Notes: a model not told the origin generated them from the sequence alone. DNA of 64,000 nt from an uncultured Marinobacter sp. (GCF_947259545.1 NZ_CAMYMK010000002.1:496001-560000), one strand, 5' to 3'. Counted from the stretch's first letter, positions 14,620-23,013 are shown. Numbers and translations are program-made.

Positions 14620-16100
14620 GGCGACAACGTCCATTCGTGCAGTGGTGTGTTTTTCTTCTGGTTGCCCATGTAAAGAGACAGCATACTCTTGAACGCCTCG
14701 TCGGTAGTCTGGGATCTGAAAAAAGACTCGGTGATCTGGCGCTGCCATCGGGCGCCCGTCATCCCGGTTTGAATGCGGCCTTCGATGATCCCGAGCAGGC
14801 GGTGGATCTCCGCCTCGTCCACCGCGGTTCGTTGCAAGGCTTCCCGGGCGCGCGGCAGCAGGTCACGGGCAACGTTCAACAGGGGGGTATCCTGTAACTG
14901 TACCTGGTCTTTGTGCGGCCAGATAATGTCTGCACCGATGCCGTATTTGGCGGCACGATAGAAATTGTGTTCGGTGTAATGAAAGGGGAGTATCGACGTC
15001 AGGTGACGGATATCCTCGAGTACCGCCAATGCCGCGCCGATGACGAACAGCCCGTTCGCGCACATATCCACGGCCGTTGGTCCGGCCGGCATGGAACGAA
15101 TCTCGATGCGCAGATGGCCGCCTTCTTTGTGATCAAAAATGGCCCGGTTCCAGGGCCACGTAGTGCCATGGTGCAGTCGCAGTTCGGTCAGTTCCGGTAC
15201 GTCTCCCCGAGCAATAACAGCCATCGGATCTTCTTCCGACATCAATGGAAGGATGGGGGGATACAAGGATGCCGAAGCTGCAAACAGCTCCCAGGCGCTG
15301 CGTGCCCAGCCGTTGCCGTAATAGACCCGTGGCGGGTGTTTCCAGGTTCTGTGGTTGGGTGACCGGCTGTCGACGGCTTGTTTGAACAGGGCGATACGGG
15401 TTTCGTCCCAGAGGTGGTGGCCGAACAGGCTGGGCGAATTGCTGGCCAGAGCCAGCGCAATGGGCGTCACCAGCTGGACTGCGTTGAAATAGTCTGCAAA
15501 GTGTTGGGCAGGAACGCGCCAGTGCAGTTGGAACGAGGTGTTCGCCCCTTCCATGGTGACGTCGTCCGCTTCCAGGTCGATGACGTCATTGCCACCGATA
15601 TGGATGCTGAATGGCTCGCCCCGTTGCTGGATCAATGCGTTGGATAGCGCATGGTAGCGGGGTTCGTCTGTCATCACCTTCGCGCCCATATCGGACTGGC
15701 GCAAAGTGGGTAGAATGCCGATAGGGACCAGTTCGCCATTCAATGGGGCGGCGTGCTGGTTGATTCGCTGCATGGCCTCGAGCAGTTCCTGCTCGGTTCT
15801 GGCAAAGGGGGCTCCTTTGAAGCCCTGGGGGCTGAGGTTGTATTCAAGATTGAAGCGGTTGAGCTCAACCGTCAGTTGTGGGTCCTGAACGCTGGCGGCT
15901 AGTTCTGTGTTGATCGGCTGAACGCGCAGGTCCGGGTTTACGATGTAGAACTCGACCTCGGCACCAATGGAAGATCCTCCCTCACCAAAGCCGGGCCGGT
16001 CCAGAAGGCGGGTGAGTGCGGTAAGATCCGTTCGTACCTTGGCAGCAAAACGGTCAAATTCTTCCGTTGTAAATTCCGATTGTTTTATCGACAGTCCCAT
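14616..16100 (-). CDS. glutamate-cysteine ligase (GCS2)-like carboxylate-amine ligase
   Basis: A 494-residue ATP-grasp-type ligase of the GCS2 family. Visible are the N-terminal GAEVEFYIVNPD, the metal/ATP region LNRFNLEYNLSPQG, and IEIRSMPAGPTAVDMCANG. It probably joins glutamate or a related acid to an amine. It differs from the canonical GshA class and is followed by an AstE-like hydrolase, so making gamma-glutamyl compounds other than glutathione is possible. A motif copy lies 90 bp before its start. No signal peptide or membrane segment. Confidence 0.82.
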   Translation of the reverse strand: MGLSIKQSEFTTEEFDRFAAKVRTDLTALTRLLDRPGFGEGGSSIGAEVEFYIVNPDLRVQPINTELAASVQDPQLTVELNRFNLEYNLSPQGFKGAPFARTEQELLEAMQRINQHAAPLNGELVPIGILPTLRQSDMGAKVMTDEPRYHALSNALIQQRGEPFSIHIGGNDVIDLEADDVTMEGANTSFQLHWRVPAQHFADYFNAVQLVTPIALALASNSPSLFGHHLWDETRIALFKQAVDSRSPNHRTWKHPPRVYYGNGWARSAWELFAASASLYPPILPLMSEEDPMAVIARGDVPELTELRLHHGTTWPWNRAIFDHKEGGHLRIEIRSMPAGPTAVDMCANGLFVIGAALAVLEDIRHLTSILPFHYTEHNFYRAAKYGIGADIIWPHKDQVQLQDTPLLNVARDLLPRAREALQRTAVDEAEIHRLLGIIEGRIQTGMTGARWQRQITESFFRSQTTDEAFKSMLSLYMGNQKKNTPLHEWTLSP

Positions 16101-16479
16101 AGTGGCTGTGTCTCTAACACCGACTTACTTTGATAGTAGCGGAAATAGTAGGGAAAGATGTGTCTGGCGGGGAGGCTCAATTTTTCATTGGAAATCTGTC
16201 CCGGTTTTCGCGCTTTTTTGGGAGCAAGAAAATGACACAGAACGGACTCTTGCTTCGAAAGCAAGGGGAAGCTGATGCCAGGACAGGCCAGGGTGATCGT
16301 TAAGCAGGGGATGGTTCGCCGTCAGATGACTTGATGGTGGAGGTTAATAAAGTATCACTGGCAACCGGGGAATAAGAGGACGAAGATAGGTATCAGCTCT
16401 TGAACATGGCGTTCGTTCATGGAAACCGGGACCGCATGCCCCTTGGCTATCACGCGCATTCACAAAGGGAGCGCTGCCA
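16101..16479. other. 379-bp intergenic region
   Basis: It holds a minus-strand motif copy (16190-16212), a small hairpin CTTGCTT-CGA-AAGCAAG (16249-16265) and a weak motif-like GGAAACCGGGACC at about 16419. No gene was seen. Confidence 0.55.
16190..16212 (-). repeat. dispersed CCGGGACAGAT motif
   Basis: GGAAATCTGTCCCGGTTTTC then GC, upstream of the GCS2 gene. Confidence 0.7.
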
Positions 16480-17385
16480 ATGCTCGATCATGTTCACGCA
16501 TTACTCTCGTCCCAGTCTGCCTTTCGAGTTGGTCTGCTTTGCGCGCTGATCTTATTGGTCATTGGTGTCATCGATCAGCTGACAGGGAACGAGATTGCGC
16601 TAGCATTTTTTTATCTGATTCCTGTCGGCATTGCGGCCTGGTACCTAAGCCCACGCGCGGCTTTCCTGATGGCCCTGGCGGCCGCTATTGTCTGGCTACT
16701 GGTCGACCACACGTCCGGCCAGTCCTATAGCCACCCGGCAATCGCATTCTGGAACGCCCTGGTTCGGCTAAGCTTTTTTGCTCTGACGGTCTATCTCACG
16801 TCGATAATTCGAAAGCTCCTGGAAACCCAGACGGCACTTGCACAGATGGATAGTCTGACCGGCCTTCACAATGCCCGGTCGTTCGGGCAGGAATCTGTAT
16901 CGGTTTTCGATATTTCCCGCCGCCATGGCCACAGTACGGCGCTGGGCTATATCGATATAGACGGCTTCAAAGGTGTAAATGACTTGTTTGGCCACAGTGC
17001 AGGTGATGAAATTCTGAAGGCTGTAGGTTGTACTCTGACCAAAAGGCTCAGGGTCTCCGATCTGGGTGCACGGCTGGGCGGCGACGAATTCGCCATACTG
17101 CTGCCTGAAACCAGCATGCTTGGCGCACGCAGCTTTTTTAAAGACCTGCACACAGCCCTTGTCAATTTGGCCGGGAGTAACAACTGGCCCATAGGATTCA
17201 GCGTAGGGGTGGCCGTGTTTCCTGTTCCACCGTTAAATCCCGACGAAGCAATTCGCCTGGCAGACGACCTGATGTACAAGGTGAAACGCTCTGAGCGGAA
17301 TAGCGTATTATTCTCTGAATTCGATGCAGGGGCCGAAAACAACGTGAAAACCGGGGCTAGATCAGATTTATTTTTCGAGCGTTAA
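16480..17385 (+). CDS. membrane-bound diguanylate cyclase (GGDEF)
   Basis: 301 residues: about four membrane helices in the first ~110 residues, then a GGDEF domain that makes cyclic di-GMP from two GTP. The active-site motif GGDEF is at 200-204, and an RxxD product-inhibition site (RVSD, 191-194) is six residues before it, so feedback inhibition is likely. The metal-binding IDIDGFKGVND is intact. The last 16 residues (ENNVKTGARSDLFFER) come from a copy of the dispersed repeat and run into the stop, so the native C-terminus has probably been replaced or extended. No EAL domain and no partner gene adjacent. Confidence 0.92.
   Translation: MLDHVHALLSSQSAFRVGLLCALILLVIGVIDQLTGNEIALAFFYLIPVGIAAWYLSPRAAFLMALAAAIVWLLVDHTSGQSYSHPAIAFWNALVRLSFFALTVYLTSIIRKLLETQTALAQMDSLTGLHNARSFGQESVSVFDISRRHGHSTALGYIDIDGFKGVNDLFGHSAGDEILKAVGCTLTKRLRVSDLGARLGGDEFAILLPETSMLGARSFFKDLHTALVNLAGSNNWPIGFSVGVAVFPVPPLNPDEAIRLADDLMYKVKRSERNSVLFSEFDAGAENNVKTGARSDLFFER
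17346..17381 (+). repeat. dispersed motif inside the 3' end of the diguanylate cyclase gene
   Basis: GAAAACCGGGGCTAGATCAG then ATTTATTTTTCGAGCG. The copy has a small insertion relative to the consensus and encodes the end of the GGDEF protein. Confidence 0.75.
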
Positions 17386-17577
17386 TTCCTCACCAATGGT
17401 GTCGTTGCTGTCCTTGCCTTCTATCAGTGCCCGCCATTCACGTCTGCCGGTTCGTAGAATCAATAGGCCGTCTGGGCGGTCTTTGTTTTTGACAGCTTTC
17501 TTGTCCTCATTCAGGAATACCGGCTCTATCCATGCATCGAGGGTGGCGCTGGTCCCGACACGGACTCCCCGGGGATT
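17368..17577 (-). pseudogene. 3' fragment of a conserved protein gene with a PDGLLILRTGRREWRALIEG segment
   Basis: On the minus strand a frame bounded by stops encodes about 69 coding-like residues, including VRVGTSATLDAWIEPVFLNE, the segment RPDGLLILRTGRREWRALIE and a GK. This resembles the N-terminal part of large bacterial proteins in which the Glu-x-Lys lies in a nuclease-like fold. There is no start codon context, and the frame stops at TAA (17368-17370) inside a repeat copy that also ends the diguanylate cyclase. I read it as a gene remnant joined to a mobile repeat. The parent gene is not in the window. Confidence 0.6.
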
Positions 17578-17871
17578 TCAGTAGGGACTGTCGTAGCTCA
17601 AGCACGGAGCGCAGGCCTGCGAGTATCACCGAGGTCTACCCGGACAGCGACCGAGTGACCCCTGAGCAATGCAACGCCGCGCAGGTTGCCGCGGTGTGTG
17701 CGGCGATCAACTATGCGCTGGCAGGATAAGTGAGGAAACCGGGCCGATCGGCTACTTGTTCCGGGCGGAATTTACGCCCGCACCAGGATCCGTTGGTTTT
17801 TTCGCTCGTAGATTTACAAGCCAGGTAAATCTATCTTGATACAACCAATCTCCTAAAGTATTTAGAAACTT
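17386..17871. other. 486-bp region of gene fragments
   Basis: It contains most of the fragment at 17368-17577, the M14-gene fragment at 17627-17724, and a weak repeat-like GAGGAAACCGGGCCGATCGG at about 17732. No intact gene. Confidence 0.7.
17627..17724 (+). pseudogene. 98-bp fragment of the M14 carboxypeptidase gene 3' end
   Basis: It aligns without gaps to 12640-12737 with three mismatches in 98 bases. The frame still encodes TEVYPDSDRVTPEQCNAAQV and the following residues up to ALAG before a TAA. The match starts and ends abruptly. Like the full gene, it lies upstream of a DUF2238-type membrane gene in the same orientation. Confidence 0.9.
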
Positions 17872-18531
17872 ATGCGCATTCGTGTAACGCATCGAAGGAT
17901 TACGTTGGTTCTCCAACTGATACTGGCGGGTGAAACCGTCCTGGCCGTTGTGAGCCAGAATTGGTTCACCGCCTTCCTGACGTCAATGATCATCGCCATT
18001 ACCTTTTTCCCGCTGCTGTTTGAACGCCGTTTCCGAATACACATCCCTCCTGAGCTGCAGCTGGCTGCCATCGGGTTTGTTTTTGCGTCTCTGTTTCTCG
18101 GAGAGATCCGCGGCTATTACACGCGGTTCTGGTGGTGGGATGTGGCCCTGCACACCACATCAGGGTTTTTGCTGGGCATTCTCGGTTTTCTGCTGGTGCA
18201 CGTTATGAACGAGGCCGAGAAGATTCATGTGCACATGAAACCCGGCTTTGTCGCCTTTTTCGCCTTTATTTTTGCCCTGGGCGTGGGCGCGCTGTGGGAA
18301 ATTCTAGAGTTCACCATGGATGGCGTCTTCGGCATGAATATGCAAAAGCCGATGCTTGGCGACCCGTCCGGGTTAACGGATACCATGTGGGACCTCATCG
18401 TGGATGCAATCGGCGCCTTGGTGGTTTCCGTACTGGGATGGCGCTATCTGAAGAATGCTGACAGAGGCTCGTTTCTGGAACGCTGGATTGATTCTTTTAT
18501 CGAACGAAATCCAAGATTCTTTAGAAAATGA
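17872..18531 (+). CDS. DUF2238-like membrane protein, second paralogue
   Basis: A 219-residue polytopic protein with about six membrane helices. The conserved blocks FWWWDVALHTTSGFLLGILG, ALWEILEFTMD and GLTDTMWDLIVDAIGALVVS parallel those of the DUF2238 protein at 12886 (YDKLGHFFQG; AFYEMIEW; WDTQSDMFMALIGA), but overall identity is low, so this is an old paralogue. It ends in a basic tail (IERNPRFFRK). Function is unknown. It converges on the MipA/OmpV-like gene 26 bp away. Confidence 0.82.
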   Translation: MRIRVTHRRITLVLQLILAGETVLAVVSQNWFTAFLTSMIIAITFFPLLFERRFRIHIPPELQLAAIGFVFASLFLGEIRGYYTRFWWWDVALHTTSGFLLGILGFLLVHVMNEAEKIHVHMKPGFVAFFAFIFALGVGALWEILEFTMDGVFGMNMQKPMLGDPSGLTDTMWDLIVDAIGALVVSVLGWRYLKNADRGSFLERWIDSFIERNPRFFRK

Positions 18532-18556
18532 CTGGAAGCGCAAACGGGCTCGGTTT

Positions 18557-19381
18557 TCAAAAAACATAAATGAAGCCAATACCGATCTCTGCTTCGTAGT
18601 TGTTTCGAGATATCGGGCTATCTTTAACGTCACTCCCATAGAGTTCGTAAAGAGCTTCACCGAAGACCTGCCAGTTCTCGTTCAGGTAATTTCGATAGTT
18701 AACATTGACCCCGGATGATCTATAACCGCTATCAACATCGGTTTCTGGAAGGCCTGAATCAATGGCCTGTTGTCTGTCCACGCCAAAGTCCCGGTTGGCG
18801 AGCTTACCATCGTGGAACGTGACAGCAGCGCCAACTTCCCAGCCAGTGCCGTCAGGTTGGCAACCCAAACACGTTCCGACGCCGAAAATCCCGAGCGTAC
18901 CAATTTCCCCTGTTAATACACGGCCATCTAAAAAGTAACGCCAGTCTTCTGCAAGGGCATGACGCACTTCCAACAGCAATGCCACCCCAGAATCCGATTC
19001 GCCCAACCCATCCAGCCTGCCATCTTCTGAATCGTCCTCTTCACGGCCTTCTTCGTAACCTATAGAGGTTTGAAACAACCAGGCATCCCTGGCCACGCTT
19101 CGCCACCCAATAGCTTCACCTGCCCAGAAAAAAAGATGTTCGCCAGTTCGCCACTGAACACCCCCAGCCGGATCGACCTCTATCTCAAATTCGTCCGACC
19201 CCTCATAAGCCGTCTCATATTCAACCCCTAGCCCAAGCCCAACACCCCAACCATCGCCATTTGTAAAATCGTCGATAGAGGGCAGAGGAACGAGAGGCGT
19301 TCTCGTCTCTGTCGCGTTTACCGATCCATAACATGAAAATGCAGCAAGAAATGTGGCGATTTGAAGGGCTATTTTTTTCAT
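18557..19381 (-). CDS. MipA/OmpV family outer-membrane protein
   Basis: From the ATG at 19381: 274 residues with a signal peptide (MKKIALQIATFLAAFSCYGS...NAT-ET). The mature part is beta-rich with alternating polar/hydrophobic strands and starts GWGVGLGLGVEYETAYEGSD, the typical MipA/OmpV entry. It ends in IGIGFIYVF, with an aromatic C-terminal residue usual for outer-membrane barrels. An alternative ATG at 19399 has a poorer ribosome site. The family is linked to scaffold or transport roles; the role here is unknown. Two cysteines (CLGC) may form a disulfide. Confidence 0.85.
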   Translation of the reverse strand: MKKIALQIATFLAAFSCYGSVNATETRTPLVPLPSIDDFTNGDGWGVGLGLGVEYETAYEGSDEFEIEVDPAGGVQWRTGEHLFFWAGEAIGWRSVARDAWLFQTSIGYEEGREEDDSEDGRLDGLGESDSGVALLLEVRHALAEDWRYFLDGRVLTGEIGTLGIFGVGTCLGCQPDGTGWEVGAAVTFHDGKLANRDFGVDRQQAIDSGLPETDVDSGYRSSGVNVNYRNYLNENWQVFGEALYELYGSDVKDSPISRNNYEAEIGIGFIYVF

Positions 19382-19464
19382 GGTTTCTTTCCCCATCACG
19401 GAGGAGATGGTGATGCAACATACTCATCACTATAGATCAAAAGTTTTAATGCACACTGCAGTGC

Positions 19465-19493
19465 AGAAAACCGGGACAGATTTATTTTCGCGG
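19465..19493 (+). repeat. dispersed CCGGGACAGAT motif
   Basis: CAGAAAACCGGGACAGATTT then ATTTTCGCG, between the MipA-like and nitroreductase genes. Confidence 0.8.
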
Positions 19494-19595
19494 CTTCTTT
19501 GAAGGTTCAGCGCTGACCTGAATCACTACCTCCTCTGCGAAGTTGGGTTAGTATTGGTTTCCAGTTTCCGCCGGTTTCCAGAGTCTGGAGGCACT

Positions 19596-20603
19596 ATGAA
19601 CTACTCGGACAGGGTCAGTGAAACCTGGCGCCATGGTGAACCAGGCGCCTCACCACACGATTACAGAGAACTGGTGCGGTACGCTACTCTGGCGGCGTCC
19701 AGTCATAATACGCAGCCCTGGATATTCAAGCTTGAATCCAACCGGATACAGGTTCTTCCAGATATGTCCAGGCGCTGCCCTGCCGTCGATCCGGATGATC
19801 ACCACCTTTATGCCAGCCTGGGGTGTGCCACCGAGAATTTGTTGCTTGCAGCGCAGGCGTTCGGGCTGAAGAGCCACTGTCGATTCGATGCATCGACATC
19901 GGGGTTGATGATTGACTTTGAAGAGGCGGCGGCCGAGCGGTCTGCGCTTTTCGAGGCGATCCCCCTGCGCCAGTGCAGCCGTTCGGAGTATGACGGTGTG
20001 CCGCTCACCACAGAAGAACTGGACCTCTTTCAGGGGGCTGGCGTTGGTGACGGCGTGTCGGTGCTTCTGATGACCCGGGCCGATCAGAAAGATCTGGTTG
20101 CAGATTACGTTGCCAGGGGCAACGACGCCCAGTTTGCGGACGCTGCATGGGCTGGTGAACTCAAATCCTGGATTCGGTTCAACGGCAAAGAGGCGGTACG
20201 TTCCGGCGATGGCCTGTATGGGCCCGCCATGGGCAACCCGGCCGTGCCCCGTTGGCTGGGATTGCTGGCGATGAAGGGCTCGTTCTCTGCGAAAAACCAG
20301 AACAAGAAAGATCATCGGCATATCCACAGTTCATCCGCGATTGCCGTTATCTATTCAGAGGCAGACAACATTCCCCACTGGATTGAGGCTGGGCGGTGTT
20401 ACCAGCGCCTGGCCCTTCAGGCTGCCGCCCTGGGCCTGCGCACGGCGTTTATTAACCAGCCGGTGGAGGTTGCGACACTGCGCTCGGAATTTGCCCGCGC
20501 CATTGGCATCGACGGCCGGCGCCCGGACCTTATTTTGCGGATTGGCCATGGCCCGCAGATGCCGCGCTCTCTCAGGCGGCCGATTGAGGACGTTATCCGG
20601 TGA
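19596..20603 (+). CDS. Acg-type nitroreductase family protein
   Basis: 335 residues from the ATG at 19596, with GGAGG at 19587-19591; an in-frame GTG/ATG at 19554 would add 14 residues without a site. The pattern LVRYATLAASSHNTQPWIFK, followed by VDPDDHHLYASLGCATENLL and a C-terminal RLALQAAALGLRTAFINQP, matches the Acg-like branch of FMN-binding nitroreductases. Members may sequester flavin rather than act on nitro compounds, so the activity is uncertain. Its stop overlaps a GTG that opens a short hydrophobic frame with no domain. Confidence 0.85.
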   Translation: MNYSDRVSETWRHGEPGASPHDYRELVRYATLAASSHNTQPWIFKLESNRIQVLPDMSRRCPAVDPDDHHLYASLGCATENLLLAAQAFGLKSHCRFDASTSGLMIDFEEAAAERSALFEAIPLRQCSRSEYDGVPLTTEELDLFQGAGVGDGVSVLLMTRADQKDLVADYVARGNDAQFADAAWAGELKSWIRFNGKEAVRSGDGLYGPAMGNPAVPRWLGLLAMKGSFSAKNQNKKDHRHIHSSSAIAVIYSEADNIPHWIEAGRCYQRLALQAAALGLRTAFINQPVEVATLRSEFARAIGIDGRRPDLILRIGHGPQMPRSLRRPIEDVIR

Positions 20604-20704
20604 CTGTGATTGCCTTTGTGCTTGGCCTGCTTGTTTTGACCGGGGTGGCATTGCCGAGACGCGGGAGGCGCGTAATCTCTAATTGCCAGTGCACACTTTC
20701 AGGC

Positions 20705-21145
20705 TCAACGCCCTTGCAGCTGTCCCACATAGGCGGTGATAAAGGCCGCTTCCTGAAAGGCCTTCAAACCCGTGTCGGAAAACGCAATGGGCAGCGGGTT
20801 GGAGGCCAGGGTGGATTTGATCAGTGCCGGGGGCAGCAAGGTCACCGTCAACTCAACACTGGTGATCAGTTGAATGGCCGCTTCCATTTTAAAGCTGATG
20901 GCACCACCGGCAAATTTGCCTTTGGGCATCCGTTCTTTGATCGCGACACGGGTGACCCCGTACTCGGCCATTAACTCCGCAAAGGCCGCCTGGAACCGCT
21001 GAAGATCTTCACGGCTATGGTTTTTCGGCAGTGACAGTTTGCGGACCTTGCACTCCGGCAGGTTGAACTGCCCCCTGTCCATATTCAGCAAACACACCAC
21101 CGCATCGCTGCCAGTCAGCTCAACTCCGCAAACAATCATAGCCAT
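20705..21145 (-). CDS. DUF3010 family protein
   Basis: A 146-residue soluble protein. The blocks MIVCGVELTGSDAVVCLL, KLSLPKNHSREDLQRFQAAF and VAIKERMPKGKFAGGAISFK match DUF3010, whose N-terminal pattern suggests an RNase-H-like fold. Function is unknown. It is transcribed in the same direction as, and 23 bp from, the SEC-C protein gene, so the two may share a transcript. Confidence 0.85.
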   Translation of the reverse strand: MAMIVCGVELTGSDAVVCLLNMDRGQFNLPECKVRKLSLPKNHSREDLQRFQAAFAELMAEYGVTRVAIKERMPKGKFAGGAISFKMEAAIQLITSVELTVTLLPPALIKSTLASNPLPIAFSDTGLKAFQEAAFITAYVGQLQGR

Positions 21146-21168
21146 TGCCCTCTATGCCCCGGTTGCCG

Positions 21169-21513
21169 TCAGCCGCAGCACTTCTTGAATTTGATTCCAC
21201 TACCGCAGGTGCAGACGTCGTTGCGGGAGGGCGATTTTACCGTGGTGACCGTCCCGCCTTTATTTAGGAGAGCAGTGAGCTCGTTGATGGATTCAACGGC
21301 GCCCTCGCGGGTATCAACCGTTATATTCGCGTGCAGTTTCGCGCTGGCCACCTGTGCCTCAACCTCCTGCTTGCGTGCTTCACTGGTCACCATCAGCGTT
21401 AGCGGATACTTCCTGCTGCCACTCTTCTGGCTGGCGTTGGTCTGAAAGCCGCCGTAAGCGGTGTGGTGCTGGCGTGCGTCCTGCCGGCCCTTGAAGAAAA
21501 ATTTATCTGACAT
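21169..21513 (-). CDS. SEC-C/SWIM metal-binding motif protein, PBPRA1643 type
   Basis: 114 residues from the ATG at 21513 (MSDKFFFKGRQDARQHHTAY), which matches the family N-terminus; the frame is open upstream to 21570 without a good site. The C-terminus CTCGSGIKFKKCCG is a SEC-C zinc-binding motif (CxCGSGxxFKxCC). The middle (LTLMVTSEARKQEVEAQV) is well conserved in this family. Function is unknown; SEC-C motifs bind zinc and often proteins or nucleic acid. It probably forms an operon with the DUF3010 gene downstream. Confidence 0.87.
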   Translation of the reverse strand: MSDKFFFKGRQDARQHHTAYGGFQTNASQKSGSRKYPLTLMVTSEARKQEVEAQVASAKLHANITVDTREGAVESINELTALLNKGGTVTTVKSPSRNDVCTCGSGIKFKKCCG

Positions 21514-21997
21514 ACTGAGATCCTGATGGAGAGAATACCCAAGCTTCCGCTGGGAGGAGTCTTTTAGCACGCTTGCGGGATTGGTGATATAGGGGAAACC
21601 GGGACAGATTGATTAATTGACCCGGATTTTCAGTAGCGGCGTGTTTATGGCGTTCCAAAAAAGGGCCATTACCCAGATTAGCAACAACGCGCTTTGCGAT
21701 CAGATCGGATGTGGGTGCTTACCCTGGGCTTTCAGGTTCCGGATGATCCGGATAACGGTTGAGTCGGAGGTAGAGTGCGAGCGTCTTGTTCAGGTCCGAT
21801 TCATAAGGAATGCGCATCTCTTAAACTTTTGTAAACTATTGAAATATAAATAAAAGGTAAGGGTGGTATCACGTGTACTTCTGATATTCTCGAATGGTTC
21901 ACAAAACTGACACGTACCTGATGGGACGATGGAGAAAATGGTCTCCTTCCCGTCATACTGGGCAGATCAGACCACCTGAACAATGGGATTTACATCA
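21514..21997. other. 484-bp intergenic region
   Basis: One dispersed-motif copy (21594-21616) and AT-rich sequence before the glycine-zipper gene, probably its promoter region. No gene was recognised. Confidence 0.5.
21594..21616 (+). repeat. dispersed CCGGGACAGAT motif
   Basis: GGGGAAACCGGGACAGATTG then ATT; a CCCGGATTTT follows within 20 bp and may be a partial inverted partner. Confidence 0.75.
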
Positions 21998-22324
21998 ATG
22001 AAAATGAAATCACTGCTCGTTTTTTTATCTCTGAGTGCCACCTCATTGGGTGCCGTTGCGGATGATACGGCCGACGCCGCGCTAGGTGGCGGTATTGGCG
22101 GAGCAATTGGGGCTGCCATCGGCAACGAGGTAGGTGGAAGAGACGGTGCTATTCTCGGCGGTGCCGTCGGTGCGGCAACCGGAACAGCCATTTCAACCAA
22201 AGATCATAGAGAATACGATCGCAACCATGATCGCCGTCGTCATGACTACGACGATCGCCGGTCTTACCGGAAGTCTGGTGGCCATTTCTGCCCACCGGGC
22301 CAGGCAAAAAAGGGCAACTGCTGA
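21998..22324 (+). CDS. secreted glycine-zipper protein
   Basis: 108 residues from ATG 21998, with a signal peptide (MKMKSLLVFLSLSATSLGAVA-DD). Next come a glycine-zipper segment (GGGIGGAIGAAIGNEVGGRD, continuing GAILGGAVGAATGTAIS) and a highly charged tail rich in D, R, H and Y (EYDRNHDRRRHDYDDRRSYR) with two cysteines near the end. Glycine zippers pack in membranes; the protein is probably envelope-associated. Function is unknown. It is followed by a strong terminator. The in-frame start at 21983 is less likely. Confidence 0.8.
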   Translation: MKMKSLLVFLSLSATSLGAVADDTADAALGGGIGGAIGAAIGNEVGGRDGAILGGAVGAATGTAISTKDHREYDRNHDRRRHDYDDRRSYRKSGGHFCPPGQAKKGNC

Positions 22325-22360
22325 AACGCGACAAGCCTGTAATTTGATCTGTGCGCTTCA

Positions 22361-22391
22361 AAAAGCCTTTCTCCAGCGGAAAGGCTTTTTT
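22361..22391 (+). terminator. Rho-independent terminator
   Basis: AAAGCCTTTC-TCCAGC-GGAAAGGCTTT stem-loop followed by TTT, 36 bp after the glycine-zipper gene stop. Confidence 0.88.
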
Positions 22392-22425
22392 CGACCCTGT
22401 GTCCCGTCCTGAAATACCCTCTTCT

Positions 22426-22450
22426 GGAAAATAGATCTGTCCCGGCTTTC
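22426..22450 (-). repeat. dispersed CCGGGACAGAT motif
   Basis: GGAAAATAGATCTGTCCCGG then CTTTC: a near-consensus copy in the convergent gap. Confidence 0.85.
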
Positions 22451-22514
22451 CTGTAACGCTCTCGCCAAGGCCGGAGCCCTGGCGATTCGCTCCCAGGGGA
22501 TTAAAAGTCGTGCC

Positions 22515-22841
22515 TTAGAATGTGCCGCGTTCCAGTTGCCTCCGACGGTTGGTCTCTACCTCCAACCAATCAACCCCCATGTCGCGGCTTTCCTGCGGTC
22601 CGGCGGCCGTAGGTGGCAGGCTATTGATATCAAATTCTGTTTCCTGATATTCACCTCGCTCAAGTTGCGTCCGACGGTTGGCTTTCACTTCTGACCAATC
22701 ATAGCTGACGGTGCTTGCGGTGCCCGATACGTTCTGGGCTACCCCCTCGTAGTTCAGCTGCCGTTCCCACTGATCACCGTATGAAGGAGAAACGGCCAGC
22801 AGTAGTGACAGGGATGCGGAATAAATTAACGTATGTTTCAT
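22515..22841 (-). CDS. secreted hypothetical protein with a duplicated DWxEVxxNRRxQLERG motif
   Basis: 108 residues from ATG 22841 (AGGAGG seven bases upstream), with a signal peptide (MKHTLIYSASLSLLLAVSPSYG-DQ). The mature part carries two copies of one motif: DWSEVKANRRTQLERGEY and DWLEVETNRRRQLERGTF, the second at the C-terminus, separated by a linker rich in P, E and D. I do not recognise a family. The repeat suggests a small periplasmic binding or structural protein. An in-frame ATG at 22877 lacks a site. Confidence 0.75.
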   Translation of the reverse strand: MKHTLIYSASLSLLLAVSPSYGDQWERQLNYEGVAQNVSGTASTVSYDWSEVKANRRTQLERGEYQETEFDINSLPPTAAGPQESRDMGVDWLEVETNRRRQLERGTF

Positions 22842-23013
22842 GGTTTGCCCTCCTATGACGTACCCGATGGCTTGCATCGGAGCTTTCGCAAGGAGATAGG
22901 CATGTTATTTTTGATAGAGCCCACCACCTCCGAGGTGCATACCCTGACGAGCGATAATCAAAGGTTAGAGGCTCAAAGCGCGTAAAAGTTACAAGGGATT
23001 TGTAACAAAATCA

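Noticed and set aside
20600..20974. GTG frame overlapping the nitroreductase stop, hydrophobic start
   Set aside because: After ~26 residues it runs antisense through the DUF3010 gene; at best the first part is a truncated remnant.
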